In this document: in pieces, positions 45,427 to 53,091 of the stretch | Layout of the letters: every line of letters begins with the position of its first letter | How positions within the stretch are numbered: position 1 is the first letter of the stretch | Notes under the pieces: generated by a model | What the model saw: the letters and a program-made list of their open reading frames with translations, nothing else | Databases searched by the model: none | Told to the model about the DNA's origin: nothing | NCBI GenBank assembly: GCA_023387985.1 | Contig: JAEWHC010000009.1 | Span: 1,178,001 to 1,242,000 of the forward strand | From: Bacteroidota bacterium | GTDB lineage: Bacteria; Bacteroidota; Bacteroidia; Chitinophagales; Chitinophagaceae | Length of the DNA: 64,000 nucleotides | Direction of reading: 5' to 3' | Program-made: the position numbers and the translations under genes

Positions 45427-48281
45427 CAGTAAATGAACTGGCTTTTCAGTTTCTTTTTTAACGCTGCGGGATTTATGCTGAATGTGATCCGTTCTTCCCA
45501 GAAATTCGAGCCTCCTGGCCGGTTGGGATTGTTATAGGAATTGGGTTCATTGAAAGCTTTACTCTGCATTAATGGAAGATAGATGTTGATTGCATCCCAA
45601 AGTGATAGTTGGGCGCCAATGCTGTAAAGGAATTTTTCTTCTTCGGCTCCGGGTGTCCACGGTGAATGAGAAGTGCCGATATCAGCAAACAATTTGATGG
45701 GCAGGTTTAGCCGGTTAAGCGACCGTGGGAGATCAACCGTAAAATTGGCCGCCATGATCCAATTGTCAAAATAATCCACACCCTGTGGCTTAAGCCCGGG
45801 AATAACGGAGCTGTAGTCGCTGCGGTATTTGAAACCGCCATTGGCTATGCCAATTTGCCTGCCCCATATTTCCGGAGATTGATTGCGCTCTGCAAATGGT
45901 GTGGAATAGGTATAATCCTGCACTCCATTGAGGCCTTGCATGGTAAAATGATAGAGGGCATTGTCGCTTCGGCGCTGCAGTGTTTTCTCTTTCAGGTAAA
46001 AGATCTTGCCGGCAAAAAAACGAACCGAAGCGCCTTTGCCACCCGCATCGTAATTGAGAAAATAATTGGCCGTTATGGTCGACTTCAGCAAGTCACCCAC
46101 CTGCTGAAACTGCAAGGTTGCGTCCCAGGGATAGAGTTTGCGGATATCCCATAAATTGAAGTTGAGTTCCGGAATGATGCGGGTATTTGCGCCGGCACGT
46201 TCGGGTATGAAGATCATTTCATCCGGAGGCGGCAGGAGCCGGTACCTGATCTGTTGTTCAGTTATGAAATAAGTTTTAAAATTAATGCCTTTCCGAAAAG
46301 TGGTAAGCGCAGTTTTTGGTTTCCATTCCATACGGAATCCCGGTACCAAACGGGTAAAAGCCGGTTTCAATTCTTTGCCGTTTTGAGGATCAGCTGCCGT
46401 ACGGAAATGGAAATGCCCGAAGTTTAGAAAGGGTTGAAAAATGTGTAGTTTGCCGGTAGGGAAAATATCGTAGACCATGTGGCCATACCCGACAATCGAT
46501 TGAGAACCCGTAGCGTACATTGGCGTGATGGCAAAACGAAAACGCGACGCAGGCAGTGTATAATTGTGCAGCAGCAAGCCAAGTTCGATTTTATCGTGAT
46601 TGTTGAATCCCAGGGCTGGAAAATACCCGATATACCTAGTGGATTTTCCGGGGCCGAGCTGGGTGCCGAATTTAAAAGATATGCCTGTCGGCCGGGGGGC
46701 AGAGAAACCGGAATCGCTGAAGCGGCTGATATCAACCCCATTATCCAAATGCTTGCGTGCCAGGGAATAAAAATCACCAGGTGCGGGGTGTGCAAATTTC
46801 CAGGTTTCGTAATAGTCTATGAACAACTGATGCATTTTTTCTTCGTCAAACTGTTTTTCCCAGTCGTTGAGCAAACGTCCGGCTTTGGGATAAACACTGG
46901 TATAATAGGGATAGGGGAAAGCCTCATAGGGGTTGGTTTGAACCGGTGTGGACTTTCGTGAAGCTTCCAGGATGTCAAGAAAAGATTCTGTGGCATCGGT
47001 AAGTGAAAGTCCGAAAAGGGTTCCGGAGCTATAGCTCTGCCCGTATTGCTTCATGTATTTTTGTTCGAAATAGGTGTTGATCCCTTCATCCATCCAGGCA
47101 TTCATCCTTTCATTGGTGGCCAGCGTTGCCTGTAACCAGTTGTGTCCGGTTTCATGAGCGATCACCAGGTCAAGTAATTGCTGATCGCCTGTAGGTGCGT
47201 TGAGTGTGGTAAGCATCGGGTATTCCATCCCGCCGCCTTTGTCGGGGCTTGTTACGATACTCATTTGAGGGTACGGATAATCACCAAGTTCTTCGCTGTA
47301 AAAGCGTAACGCCTGTTTGGTAAACCGCATGCTGTTTTGCCAGGTTTCATAATCACCCGGATGCTGAAAATTCCAGATTTCAATAACACGGCTGTTCAAC
47401 TGAAGCGTATCAAATTTCACCTGGAAATTTTTATCAGCCACCCATGCGAAATCCACTACGGAACGCGCTTCATATTCCAGGGTTTTATAGCGGGATGCGG
47501 ATTGTATTTGGGTTACATTCGGGTTTTTTGCCTTTCCCATTGATTTTACTCTTGTGGCAAAATCAGTTTGAACCGAAGGTTGGGGAAGGTGTTGTTTCAT
47601 CCATTCTTTTTCGCCATCATGCTTCAGCATTCCGGTTGCTGCCACCACGTAATTTTCCGGAACTGAAATGGAAACACGGTAATTGCCAAAATTGGAATAG
47701 AATTCGCCGGCACTCAGGTAGGGCATGGGATGCCAGCCATCGGCATCATACATCGCCACCTTCGGAAACCATTGCGCTATGGCATGATAACTGCCTGAAT
47801 ATCCTGAACGACTGTACAATTGTGGCAACTGAACGTGAAAGCCGGTTTCCAATTCCATAGCGCTTCCGGGAAACAACGGTTGCGGAAGGTTAAGTTTAAC
47901 CACATCAATATGTTGGGGATGATCTTCCAGGTTTGCAAGCTGACCGTTGGCGGTAAAGTTTACCTTGTTGATATACCCTTTCTGATGTGGCTTTGAAAAA
48001 TAGAACCGGAGATCTCCTTCCAGTAGGGATTGTTCTGCATAGGCTGTCCTGTCATTCTTATAAGCGTTTGGCCACAAATGGATCCAGAGATAATTTAGGG
48101 TGTCTGGCGAATTGTTGACATAACGGATGTTTACATGGCCATCAAGGGTATGCACGGTATCATTGAGCCTCACTTCGATGGTGTAATCTGCCTGCTGCTG
48201 CCAGTATCCCGGCTTTTGAGCAAGAACAGGAATAAACCATATAAAAAAGAAAATGAGCAGCGGGATTTTTTTCAGAAACAT
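45426..48281 (-). CDS. M1 family zinc metallopeptidase
   Basis: A 951-residue exported aminopeptidase-like protein with a signal peptide (MFLKKIPLLIFFFIWFIPVLAQ). The N-terminal beta domain (about 25-210) is followed by the gluzincin catalytic domain: GGGMEYPML at about 349-357 stands for the GxMEN exopeptidase motif, HETGH (His376, His380) is the zinc motif and Glu399 in DEGINTYFEQ is the third ligand, exactly 19 residues later. The C-terminal part (about 560-951) is beta-rich with barrel-like strands ending in LKSQFIY, an unusual extension for M1. It follows the sterol-desaturase-like gene by 20 nt and overlaps the FemAB-like gene. Confidence 0.92.
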   Translation of the reverse strand: MFLKKIPLLIFFFIWFIPVLAQKPGYWQQQADYTIEVRLNDTVHTLDGHVNIRYVNNSPDTLNYLWIHLWPNAYKNDRTAYAEQSLLEGDLRFYFSKPHQKGYINKVNFTANGQLANLEDHPQHIDVVKLNLPQPLFPGSAMELETGFHVQLPQLYSRSGYSGSYHAIAQWFPKVAMYDADGWHPMPYLSAGEFYSNFGNYRVSISVPENYVVAATGMLKHDGEKEWMKQHLPQPSVQTDFATRVKSMGKAKNPNVTQIQSASRYKTLEYEARSVVDFAWVADKNFQVKFDTLQLNSRVIEIWNFQHPGDYETWQNSMRFTKQALRFYSEELGDYPYPQMSIVTSPDKGGGMEYPMLTTLNAPTGDQQLLDLVIAHETGHNWLQATLATNERMNAWMDEGINTYFEQKYMKQYGQSYSSGTLFGLSLTDATESFLDILEASRKSTPVQTNPYEAFPYPYYTSVYPKAGRLLNDWEKQFDEEKMHQLFIDYYETWKFAHPAPGDFYSLARKHLDNGVDISRFSDSGFSAPRPTGISFKFGTQLGPGKSTRYIGYFPALGFNNHDKIELGLLLHNYTLPASRFRFAITPMYATGSQSIVGYGHMVYDIFPTGKLHIFQPFLNFGHFHFRTAADPQNGKELKPAFTRLVPGFRMEWKPKTALTTFRKGINFKTYFITEQQIRYRLLPPPDEMIFIPERAGANTRIIPELNFNLWDIRKLYPWDATLQFQQVGDLLKSTITANYFLNYDAGGKGASVRFFAGKIFYLKEKTLQRRSDNALYHFTMQGLNGVQDYTYSTPFAERNQSPEIWGRQIGIANGGFKYRSDYSSVIPGLKPQGVDYFDNWIMAANFTVDLPRSLNRLNLPIKLFADIGTSHSPWTPGAEEEKFLYSIGAQLSLWDAINIYLPLMQSKAFNEPNSYNNPNRPGGSNFWEERITFSINPAALKKKLKSQFIY

Positions 48282-48301
48282 GGTTCCGGGTTGTAAGTTT
48301 A

Positions 48302-49570
48302 TTAAGCCAGGGCAGGACGGTTGTCTTCAACAGCTATATTGCGGCAGAAAAAGAATACCACAGGAGTGGAAATGATGAAATAGGAAACAATCACCGGCAA
48401 TATCCACGGCATATCGGCGCCGGCATTAAACCAGTCGCCGGTGAATAAAATGATGCTGATCCCGTAAGCGTTTTTGGCGAGTTCCCACCAAATGGCATTT
48501 GGGTTTCGATCCATCAGTTCGCTGTTTGCATACACAGCCAGGAAAATAAAAAATGCGTAATAAAAAATTCCCGGAGCTCCAATGGCGGCTATATTGCCAA
48601 AATACCAGGTGAGAAAAAGCAGCAGGGCAACAAGGTGGAACCAAAGCCAGGCGGGGAGTTTGGGATGGTAGGGCGGATTCCATTTCTCAAAATGAAAAAC
48701 ATCCTTAATGTAAGGAACCGGAAATTTTTCTTCCATATCCGCCGGACGCCAGCCGGTAGGTTTGAACCAGATCAGGAATTTCGCTTTCAGGTCATTCGTT
48801 CGCCAGGCATCCTTTATGAGCAACCATAAATGCTGATAATTGATCTTAACCGGGTTCCATGTTGCCGCTGGGCGGGTAATGCCATATACCGGTGGCACTT
48901 CATCCAGTTCTTCCTGGAAGGTTCCAAACCATTTGTCCCACCAAATAAAAATAGCTGCCAGGTTTTTATCAAGGTAAACGGGGTTGATGGCATGGTGAAC
49001 ACGGTGGTGGCTTGGGGTTACGATTATTTTTTCAAGAAAACCCAGCTTGCCGATGTGGCGTGTATGGTACCAGAACTGCGCGAAAAGATGGATAGGCGCA
49101 ATGGTGGCGATCACCGGTTCGGGCACGCCGATGATGGCAGCGGGTATAAGCAGAAATCCGAAATAGTTGATTACACTGCTGATGCTTTGGCGCAATCCGC
49201 AGGCCAGGTTAAACTCTTCGCTGCTGTGGTGAATGATGTGCCGGTTCCACAAAAAATTGATCTTATGCTGCCAGCGATGCGTCCAGTAAGATTGGAAATC
49301 TATAACCAGGAAGGCAATCACATAAACAATTAAGGTGTTTTCAATGGTGAAAACCGCGAGATGTTTTAATAAAAAGCCATAACTCAAAATGCCGATGCCG
49401 AGTCCCAGAATATCCTTTGTAACATTGGTTATGCCGGATTGAAGACTGGAAATCATGTCCATGGTATTCACCGTTTCAAAACCTTTTTTCCAACCATACC
49501 ATTTTTCAAAAAGCGCAAGCACCAGGAATACCGGCATGGCGATCAGCAATATTTTTCCGTAAGTTTCCAT
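48302..49570 (-). CDS. Sterol desaturase / fatty acid hydroxylase superfamily protein
   Basis: A 422-residue membrane di-iron protein. The ATG at 49570 was chosen because a -7 element ends 11 nt upstream; a longer frame would run through it. The eight-His cluster is present: SYWTHRWQHKINFLW (HxxxH), RHIIHHSSEEF (HxxHH) and SHHRVHHAINPVY (HHxxHH). About seven hydrophobic helices surround it, with an extra C-terminal membrane block (about 300-400). The order of motifs resembles alkylglycerol monooxygenase-type members. The substrate (sterol, fatty acid or ether lipid) cannot be told. It leads an apparent operon with the M1 peptidase and the FemAB-like gene. Confidence 0.9.
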   Translation of the reverse strand: METYGKILLIAMPVFLVLALFEKWYGWKKGFETVNTMDMISSLQSGITNVTKDILGLGIGILSYGFLLKHLAVFTIENTLIVYVIAFLVIDFQSYWTHRWQHKINFLWNRHIIHHSSEEFNLACGLRQSISSVINYFGFLLIPAAIIGVPEPVIATIAPIHLFAQFWYHTRHIGKLGFLEKIIVTPSHHRVHHAINPVYLDKNLAAIFIWWDKWFGTFQEELDEVPPVYGITRPAATWNPVKINYQHLWLLIKDAWRTNDLKAKFLIWFKPTGWRPADMEEKFPVPYIKDVFHFEKWNPPYHPKLPAWLWFHLVALLLFLTWYFGNIAAIGAPGIFYYAFFIFLAVYANSELMDRNPNAIWWELAKNAYGISIILFTGDWFNAGADMPWILPVIVSYFIISTPVVFFFCRNIAVEDNRPALA

Positions 49571-49581
49571 GATAGCAATAA

Positions 49582-49589
49582 CAAAAATA
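49582..49589 (-). promoter_or_regulatory. -7 element of the sterol-desaturase-like operon
   Basis: On the minus strand the site reads TATTTTTG, a full TAnnTTTG match 11 nt before the ATG at 49570. Confidence 0.55.
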
Positions 49590-49693
49590 AAGAAATTCAA
49601 ATGGAACCGAAGTGGAGGGCCTGCGTGGCTTGGCAAAATTCGATTTTCCGCCGGATTTATCTATGGTATACAAAATCAAGCATTATGGCTATG

Positions 49694-49701
49694 TATTTTT
49701 G
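49694..49701 (+). promoter_or_regulatory. -7 element abutting guaD
   Basis: TATTTTTG matches TAnnTTTG and ends 4 nt before the guaD ATG at 49706. It excludes longer starts and predicts a leaderless transcript. Confidence 0.6.
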
Positions 49702-49705
49702 CCAT

Positions 49706-50182
49706 ATGAAAAACAGGATCCATCATTTTCTGAATTTAGCCGTTGAGGAAAGCATTAAAGGTATGAATGCCGGTAATGGCGGACCTTTTGGATGTGTGGT
49801 TGTAAAAGGCGATGAAATTATCGGAAGGGGGCACAACTGCGTGATCGCAAATAACGATCCCACCGCACATGCAGAGGTTGAAGCCATTCGCCGTGCCTGT
49901 GAACGGCTGGGTTCGCATCAATTAGAAGAATGCGAGATTTTTTGCAGTTGTGAACCTTGTCCCATGTGCCTCGGTGCCATTTACTGGGCAAGACCGGCCA
50001 AAATTTATTTCGCGAATACCAAAGAACAGGCAGCCGCCATCGGTTTTGATGATGCCTTTATTTACCGCGAGGTTAATGTACATTTTTCAAGTCGGACTGT
50101 ACCCACCGAGCATGTGCCAATGGAAGAAGCTCTCCGGGCTTTTGAGGCCTGGAAAGCAAAAACGGATAAAATAAATTACTAG
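49706..50182 (+). CDS. guaD: Guanine deaminase
   Basis: A 158-residue zinc enzyme of the cytidine deaminase fold that turns guanine into xanthine. It follows the Bacillus GuaD pattern closely: NAGNGGPFGCVVVK, ANNDPTAHAEVEAIRRAC with His55 and Glu57, SCEPCPMCLGAIYWARP with Cys85 and Cys88, and GFDDAFIYREV near the end. The NNDPTAHAE and GAIYWARP segments separate it from tRNA adenosine deaminases (TadA). The start is fixed by the adjoining -7 element. It is divergent from the sterol-desaturase operon and converges on the thioredoxin-like gene. Confidence 0.92.
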   Translation: MKNRIHHFLNLAVEESIKGMNAGNGGPFGCVVVKGDEIIGRGHNCVIANNDPTAHAEVEAIRRACERLGSHQLEECEIFCSCEPCPMCLGAIYWARPAKIYFANTKEQAAAIGFDDAFIYREVNVHFSSRTVPTEHVPMEEALRAFEAWKAKTDKINY

Positions 50183-50206
50183 CGCACTGTTTGGCCGGTT
50201 GAGGCG

Positions 50207-50791
50207 TCAAACAGTTGCTTGTTGAACACCAGTCGTGAACCGTTTCAGCAGTTTTTTCAATTCTTCTTGTATTGATTTTCCTTTGTCCTGGTTGTACCAG
50301 TTTTGAAGTTCGGTCTTCAGATCATCAAAAGATCTGCCGGCGGCTTTTCCGTCATCCATCAACTTTTGAGCTGCCGCAGGCCTTGCCCCCCATATAAACA
50401 GATCCTCGCCTTGCGCATTGCGGGCAATCAGTTTCGGAATGCTGCGGGTGCCATTGGTCAGGTATTGATCGATCAACATGGGTTCTGTATCCCGCAATTG
50501 TATTTCGTAGCTGATCAACGGACTATTTTCAGCTATCCGCACCAGGAAAGGCAGGCTGTGCGCGGCATCGCCACACCAGGGTTCGGTTATAATGATCCAA
50601 TGTTGTGCTTCCGTTATGGAATTGGTCATTTTCAGCAGGTTTTCATCCAGTTGCATGGTCTTCTGCCAGCGGTTGCTACGGGAAAAATTCAATTTGGCAT
50701 AATCGTAAAAGTCCTTGTCATCGTAGGGTGCTTTCCGGTCTTCACTGTGCAGGATCTCACTGAACAGGTTCATGTATTGTTCGTAATTCAT
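50207..50791 (-). CDS. Thioredoxin-family protein
   Basis: A 194-residue protein without a signal peptide. The N-terminal half is helical (QYMNLFSEILHSEDRK). The thioredoxin-like core contains HWIIITEPWCGDAAHSLPFL, where the usual CxxC is replaced by WCGDA with only one Cys, and the cis-Pro loop TRSIPKLIARN. The remainder is a helical tail with EELKKLLKRF. This matches a thioredoxin-like family widespread in Bacteroidota. With a single active-site Cys it probably does not act as a classical disulfide reductase. No operon partner is clear. Confidence 0.85.
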   Translation of the reverse strand: MNYEQYMNLFSEILHSEDRKAPYDDKDFYDYAKLNFSRSNRWQKTMQLDENLLKMTNSITEAQHWIIITEPWCGDAAHSLPFLVRIAENSPLISYEIQLRDTEPMLIDQYLTNGTRSIPKLIARNAQGEDLFIWGARPAAAQKLMDDGKAAGRSFDDLKTELQNWYNQDKGKSIQEELKKLLKRFTTGVQQATV

Positions 50792-50963
50792 ATTCTGGTA
50801 TTTAGTATGGCAAAGATGCAGTGCAGAAAATACCCGCCGGTTAACCTATGTCAATTTCCGGAAAAAATTCTGTCATTTTTTTGATTCACCGGATAATTAC
50901 GGATCAGCATCTATAACACACTTTTTGCCCGGCAAACGATTTGCCGTGTATGGCTTTTCAGGA

Positions 50964-52115
50964 TCACCGGTTTGCCCTTTCGCCTACTTTACCTGCTTTC
51001 ATTTCATCAACCAGTTTCTGCATGGGCAATGCTTCCACTTTTCTTCCATTCTTACCGGTCATGGTTTCTGCAGCAATTAGGGAATTCAATATCGCTTCTT
51101 CGGTAGCTTCAATTGCAGCCAGAAAAAGGGGAGTGGCATCATCATTGCCAAGCAAATCATGTTTTAGTAATCCACTCTTTTCGTAGGGAACTCGAAGACC
51201 ATTTGCTGTTGAAAAAGCGATTACATAATCACCGCTGCCATTGCTGGCAATTCCACCGGTCTTAGCCAGGCCAAGCATTGCCCTGGAAGCAAGCCGTTTC
51301 AGGTTGCGTGCATCCATTGGGGCATCGGTTGCCACCACGATCATGCAGGAACCGTCTGCGGCTGTTTTCAATTCAGTGTATAAATAATGCTTCCCCAGGA
51401 ATTCTCCCGCAGGAAACCCGTTTACTGTCAGTACACCGCCAAAATTGGTTTGCACCAATACGCCTACGGTATATCCGCCAAGAGATGCCGGAAGCTGGCG
51501 GCTTGAAGTGCCTATGCCGCCTTTAAAGCCAAAACAAACTGTACCTGTACCTGCTCCAACATTGCCTTCCTCCGCATTGTCTTCACTTGCGCTGATTATG
51601 GCTTCCAGAACATGTTCCTGGTTTACATGCATGCCCCGGATATCATTGAGATAACCATCATTGGTTTCCCCAACAAGCGCATTCACACTTTGAACCTGTT
51701 CATTTCCGGGCTGGCTCAGGGTATATGCAATAACAGCCTGCATCGCCCTGGCAACTGAAAGCGTATTGGTAAGAATGACGGGAGTTTCGAGGTTGCCAAG
51801 CTCCTCCACCTGCGTAGCCCCGGCCAGTTTCCCAAAACCATTGCCCACATAAACGGCTGCAGGTATCTTATGCTGGAAGATATTGCCTGCTGCAGGAATG
51901 ACGGCGGTAACACCTGTTCGGATGGAATCGCCTATGATCAACGTGGTGTGGCCCACTTTAACGCCGGCAACATCGGTAATGCTGTTTTTAGGGCCGGCAG
52001 GCAAAATACCGGGAACAATGCCCCAATCCCTCAGTCTTTTTTGGGCAAAAGAAGTGTTGTTTATTGCAGCCAACAGGCAGATCAGCAAAAAGGAACGGCA
52101 AAAATGTTTCATCAT
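50964..52115 (-). CDS. P1 family peptidase (DmpA-type aminopeptidase)
   Basis: A 383-residue protein with a signal peptide (KHFCRSFLLICLLAAINNTSFAQ). P1 features are ITDVAGVKVGHTTLI, TGVTAVIPAAGN, VYVGNGFGKLAGATQVEELG, TNTLSVARAMQAV and GETNDGYLND. The self-processing and nucleophile region is CFGFKGGIGTSSRQL, where by analogy with DmpA the chain is cut before Ser204, which then becomes the N-terminal nucleophile. Members act as D-/L-aminopeptidases or beta-peptidases. Export suggests a periplasmic or secreted role. It starts 1 nt after the stop of the DnaJ-domain gene, so the two are co-transcribed. Confidence 0.92.
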   Translation of the reverse strand: MMKHFCRSFLLICLLAAINNTSFAQKRLRDWGIVPGILPAGPKNSITDVAGVKVGHTTLIIGDSIRTGVTAVIPAAGNIFQHKIPAAVYVGNGFGKLAGATQVEELGNLETPVILTNTLSVARAMQAVIAYTLSQPGNEQVQSVNALVGETNDGYLNDIRGMHVNQEHVLEAIISASEDNAEEGNVGAGTGTVCFGFKGGIGTSSRQLPASLGGYTVGVLVQTNFGGVLTVNGFPAGEFLGKHYLYTELKTAADGSCMIVVATDAPMDARNLKRLASRAMLGLAKTGGIASNGSGDYVIAFSTANGLRVPYEKSGLLKHDLLGNDDATPLFLAAIEATEEAILNSLIAAETMTGKNGRKVEALPMQKLVDEMKAGKVGERANR

Positions 52116-52116
52116 G

Positions 52117-52770
52117 TTATCGGGCGATAAGATAGATAAAAATACAGATGAGCAAGGTAATTCCGGTCAGAACCCATGGCTGCCACTTTCCCCATGTATA
52201 TTCAACCCATTTTTCTCGCCTGATCTTCTTCAGCCTTTTTTCCAGTTTTTCGGAACCTGCTGCAAGTAATTCGAGTTTTGGAAAAACATCAATCAGTTCT
52301 TTGAATTCAATGTATTCAATTGCGCCCAGCAATTCATCCACTACCTGCCAGTTGATAATCTGGTAGCCATAAGATTGAAGCATGCTGATCTTTTCAGGCT
52401 CCAATACTTTCAGCACTTCGGCAGCCAACATATTGTGATCGGTTCGGAAAGGATCTGTCTGGATCATGAGCCGGTGCACCTGCCGGGCTTCCAGCAATAC
52501 CGCGGAGGGTACAAATGCATAAGGCTTTTTCAGTGGCTTGCCCAGGCTTTGCATCAACCATTTTTTTTGCAGCCATTCATCTTTACGCCTGGGATCGGTG
52601 AGGGTTTCGTAAGCCTCCAGTATTTCATCAAACCATGCCCTTGCATAAGGGTTGCCCTGACTTTTATCCGGATGAAATTTGTGCGCCATTTGCCGGAATG
52701 CTTTTCGTATTTCAGATTCCTTTGCCCCGGCTTCCAAACCCAGTACGTTATAATAGTCTTTTACTTCCAA
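52117..52770 (-). CDS. DnaJ-domain protein with a C-terminal membrane anchor
   Basis: A 217-residue protein. The start is a TTG at 52768-52770: a stop codon lies shortly upstream in frame and the J domain starts at once (EVKDYYNVLGLEAGAKESEIRKAF). HPD is at about residues 33-35 in AHKFHPDKSQG. The middle region is helical, and the C-terminus is a single membrane helix (WVLTGITLLICIFIYLI). J domains stimulate Hsp70 ATPase; membrane anchoring suggests recruitment of DnaK to the inner membrane. A TAATTTTG element ends 5 nt before the TTG. It is followed immediately by the P1 peptidase gene. Confidence 0.88.
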   Translation of the reverse strand: MEVKDYYNVLGLEAGAKESEIRKAFRQMAHKFHPDKSQGNPYARAWFDEILEAYETLTDPRRKDEWLQKKWLMQSLGKPLKKPYAFVPSAVLLEARQVHRLMIQTDPFRTDHNMLAAEVLKVLEPEKISMLQSYGYQIINWQVVDELLGAIEYIEFKELIDVFPKLELLAAGSEKLEKRLKKIRREKWVEYTWGKWQPWVLTGITLLICIFIYLIAR

Positions 52771-52775
52771 AACAG

Positions 52776-52783
52776 CAAAATTA
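52776..52783 (-). promoter_or_regulatory. -7 element abutting the DnaJ-domain gene
   Basis: The minus strand reads TAATTTTG and ends 5 nt before the TTG start, supporting that start and a near-leaderless transcript. Confidence 0.5.
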
Positions 52784-52894
52784 ATCCATTTCTAAAATTG
52801 GGATTTGCCGATCAACAAATAAACGTCTATGAATTTGCAATAAGCTACTGATCATCGCTTAAATATAATGATTGCAGGCTTATGCATTATGCCA

Positions 52895-52915
52895 AAGTCA
52901 TGACTAACATGACTT
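52895..52915. promoter_or_regulatory. Palindromic operator candidate, copy 1
   Basis: AAGTCATG-ACTAA-CATGACTT is a perfect 8-bp inverted repeat with a 5-nt centre. A related site with the same ACTAA centre lies at 56229-56245. The dimer-like symmetry suggests a transcription factor site; the factor is unknown. Confidence 0.6.
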
Positions 52916-53058
52916 CTCCAGCAATGACGGGTTGAATTTGTTAAGGTAGAATCAGGTCTCGATGGAGAGATGCAAAGAACTGTTAATGCCTGCCTATTGG
53001 GGCGCTTATGCCATCCCCGTAATGCGGAATTATCGGGTTCATCTTTACCGCTAACCCA

Positions 53059-53066
53059 TACCTTTG
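53059..53066 (+). promoter_or_regulatory. -7 element upstream of ccmF
   Basis: TACCTTTG matches TAnnTTTG and ends 25 nt before the ATG at 53092. Confidence 0.5.
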
Positions 53067-53091
53067 CGCCTTAAGCATCAAACGACTGATC

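Larger units (their letters stand above)
52771..53091. other. Divergent intergenic region of 321 nt between the DnaJ-domain gene and ccmF
   Basis: No gene is visible. It holds -7 elements for both genes (52776-52783 on minus, 53059-53066 on plus) and a perfect 8-bp inverted repeat at 52895-52915. Confidence 0.6.

Noticed and set aside
50964..52115. P1 peptidase as the second-step enzyme of cyanophycin degradation
   Set aside because: It is 31 kb away, carries a signal peptide and is linked to a DnaJ-domain gene; an intracellular isoaspartyl dipeptidase would be expected instead.
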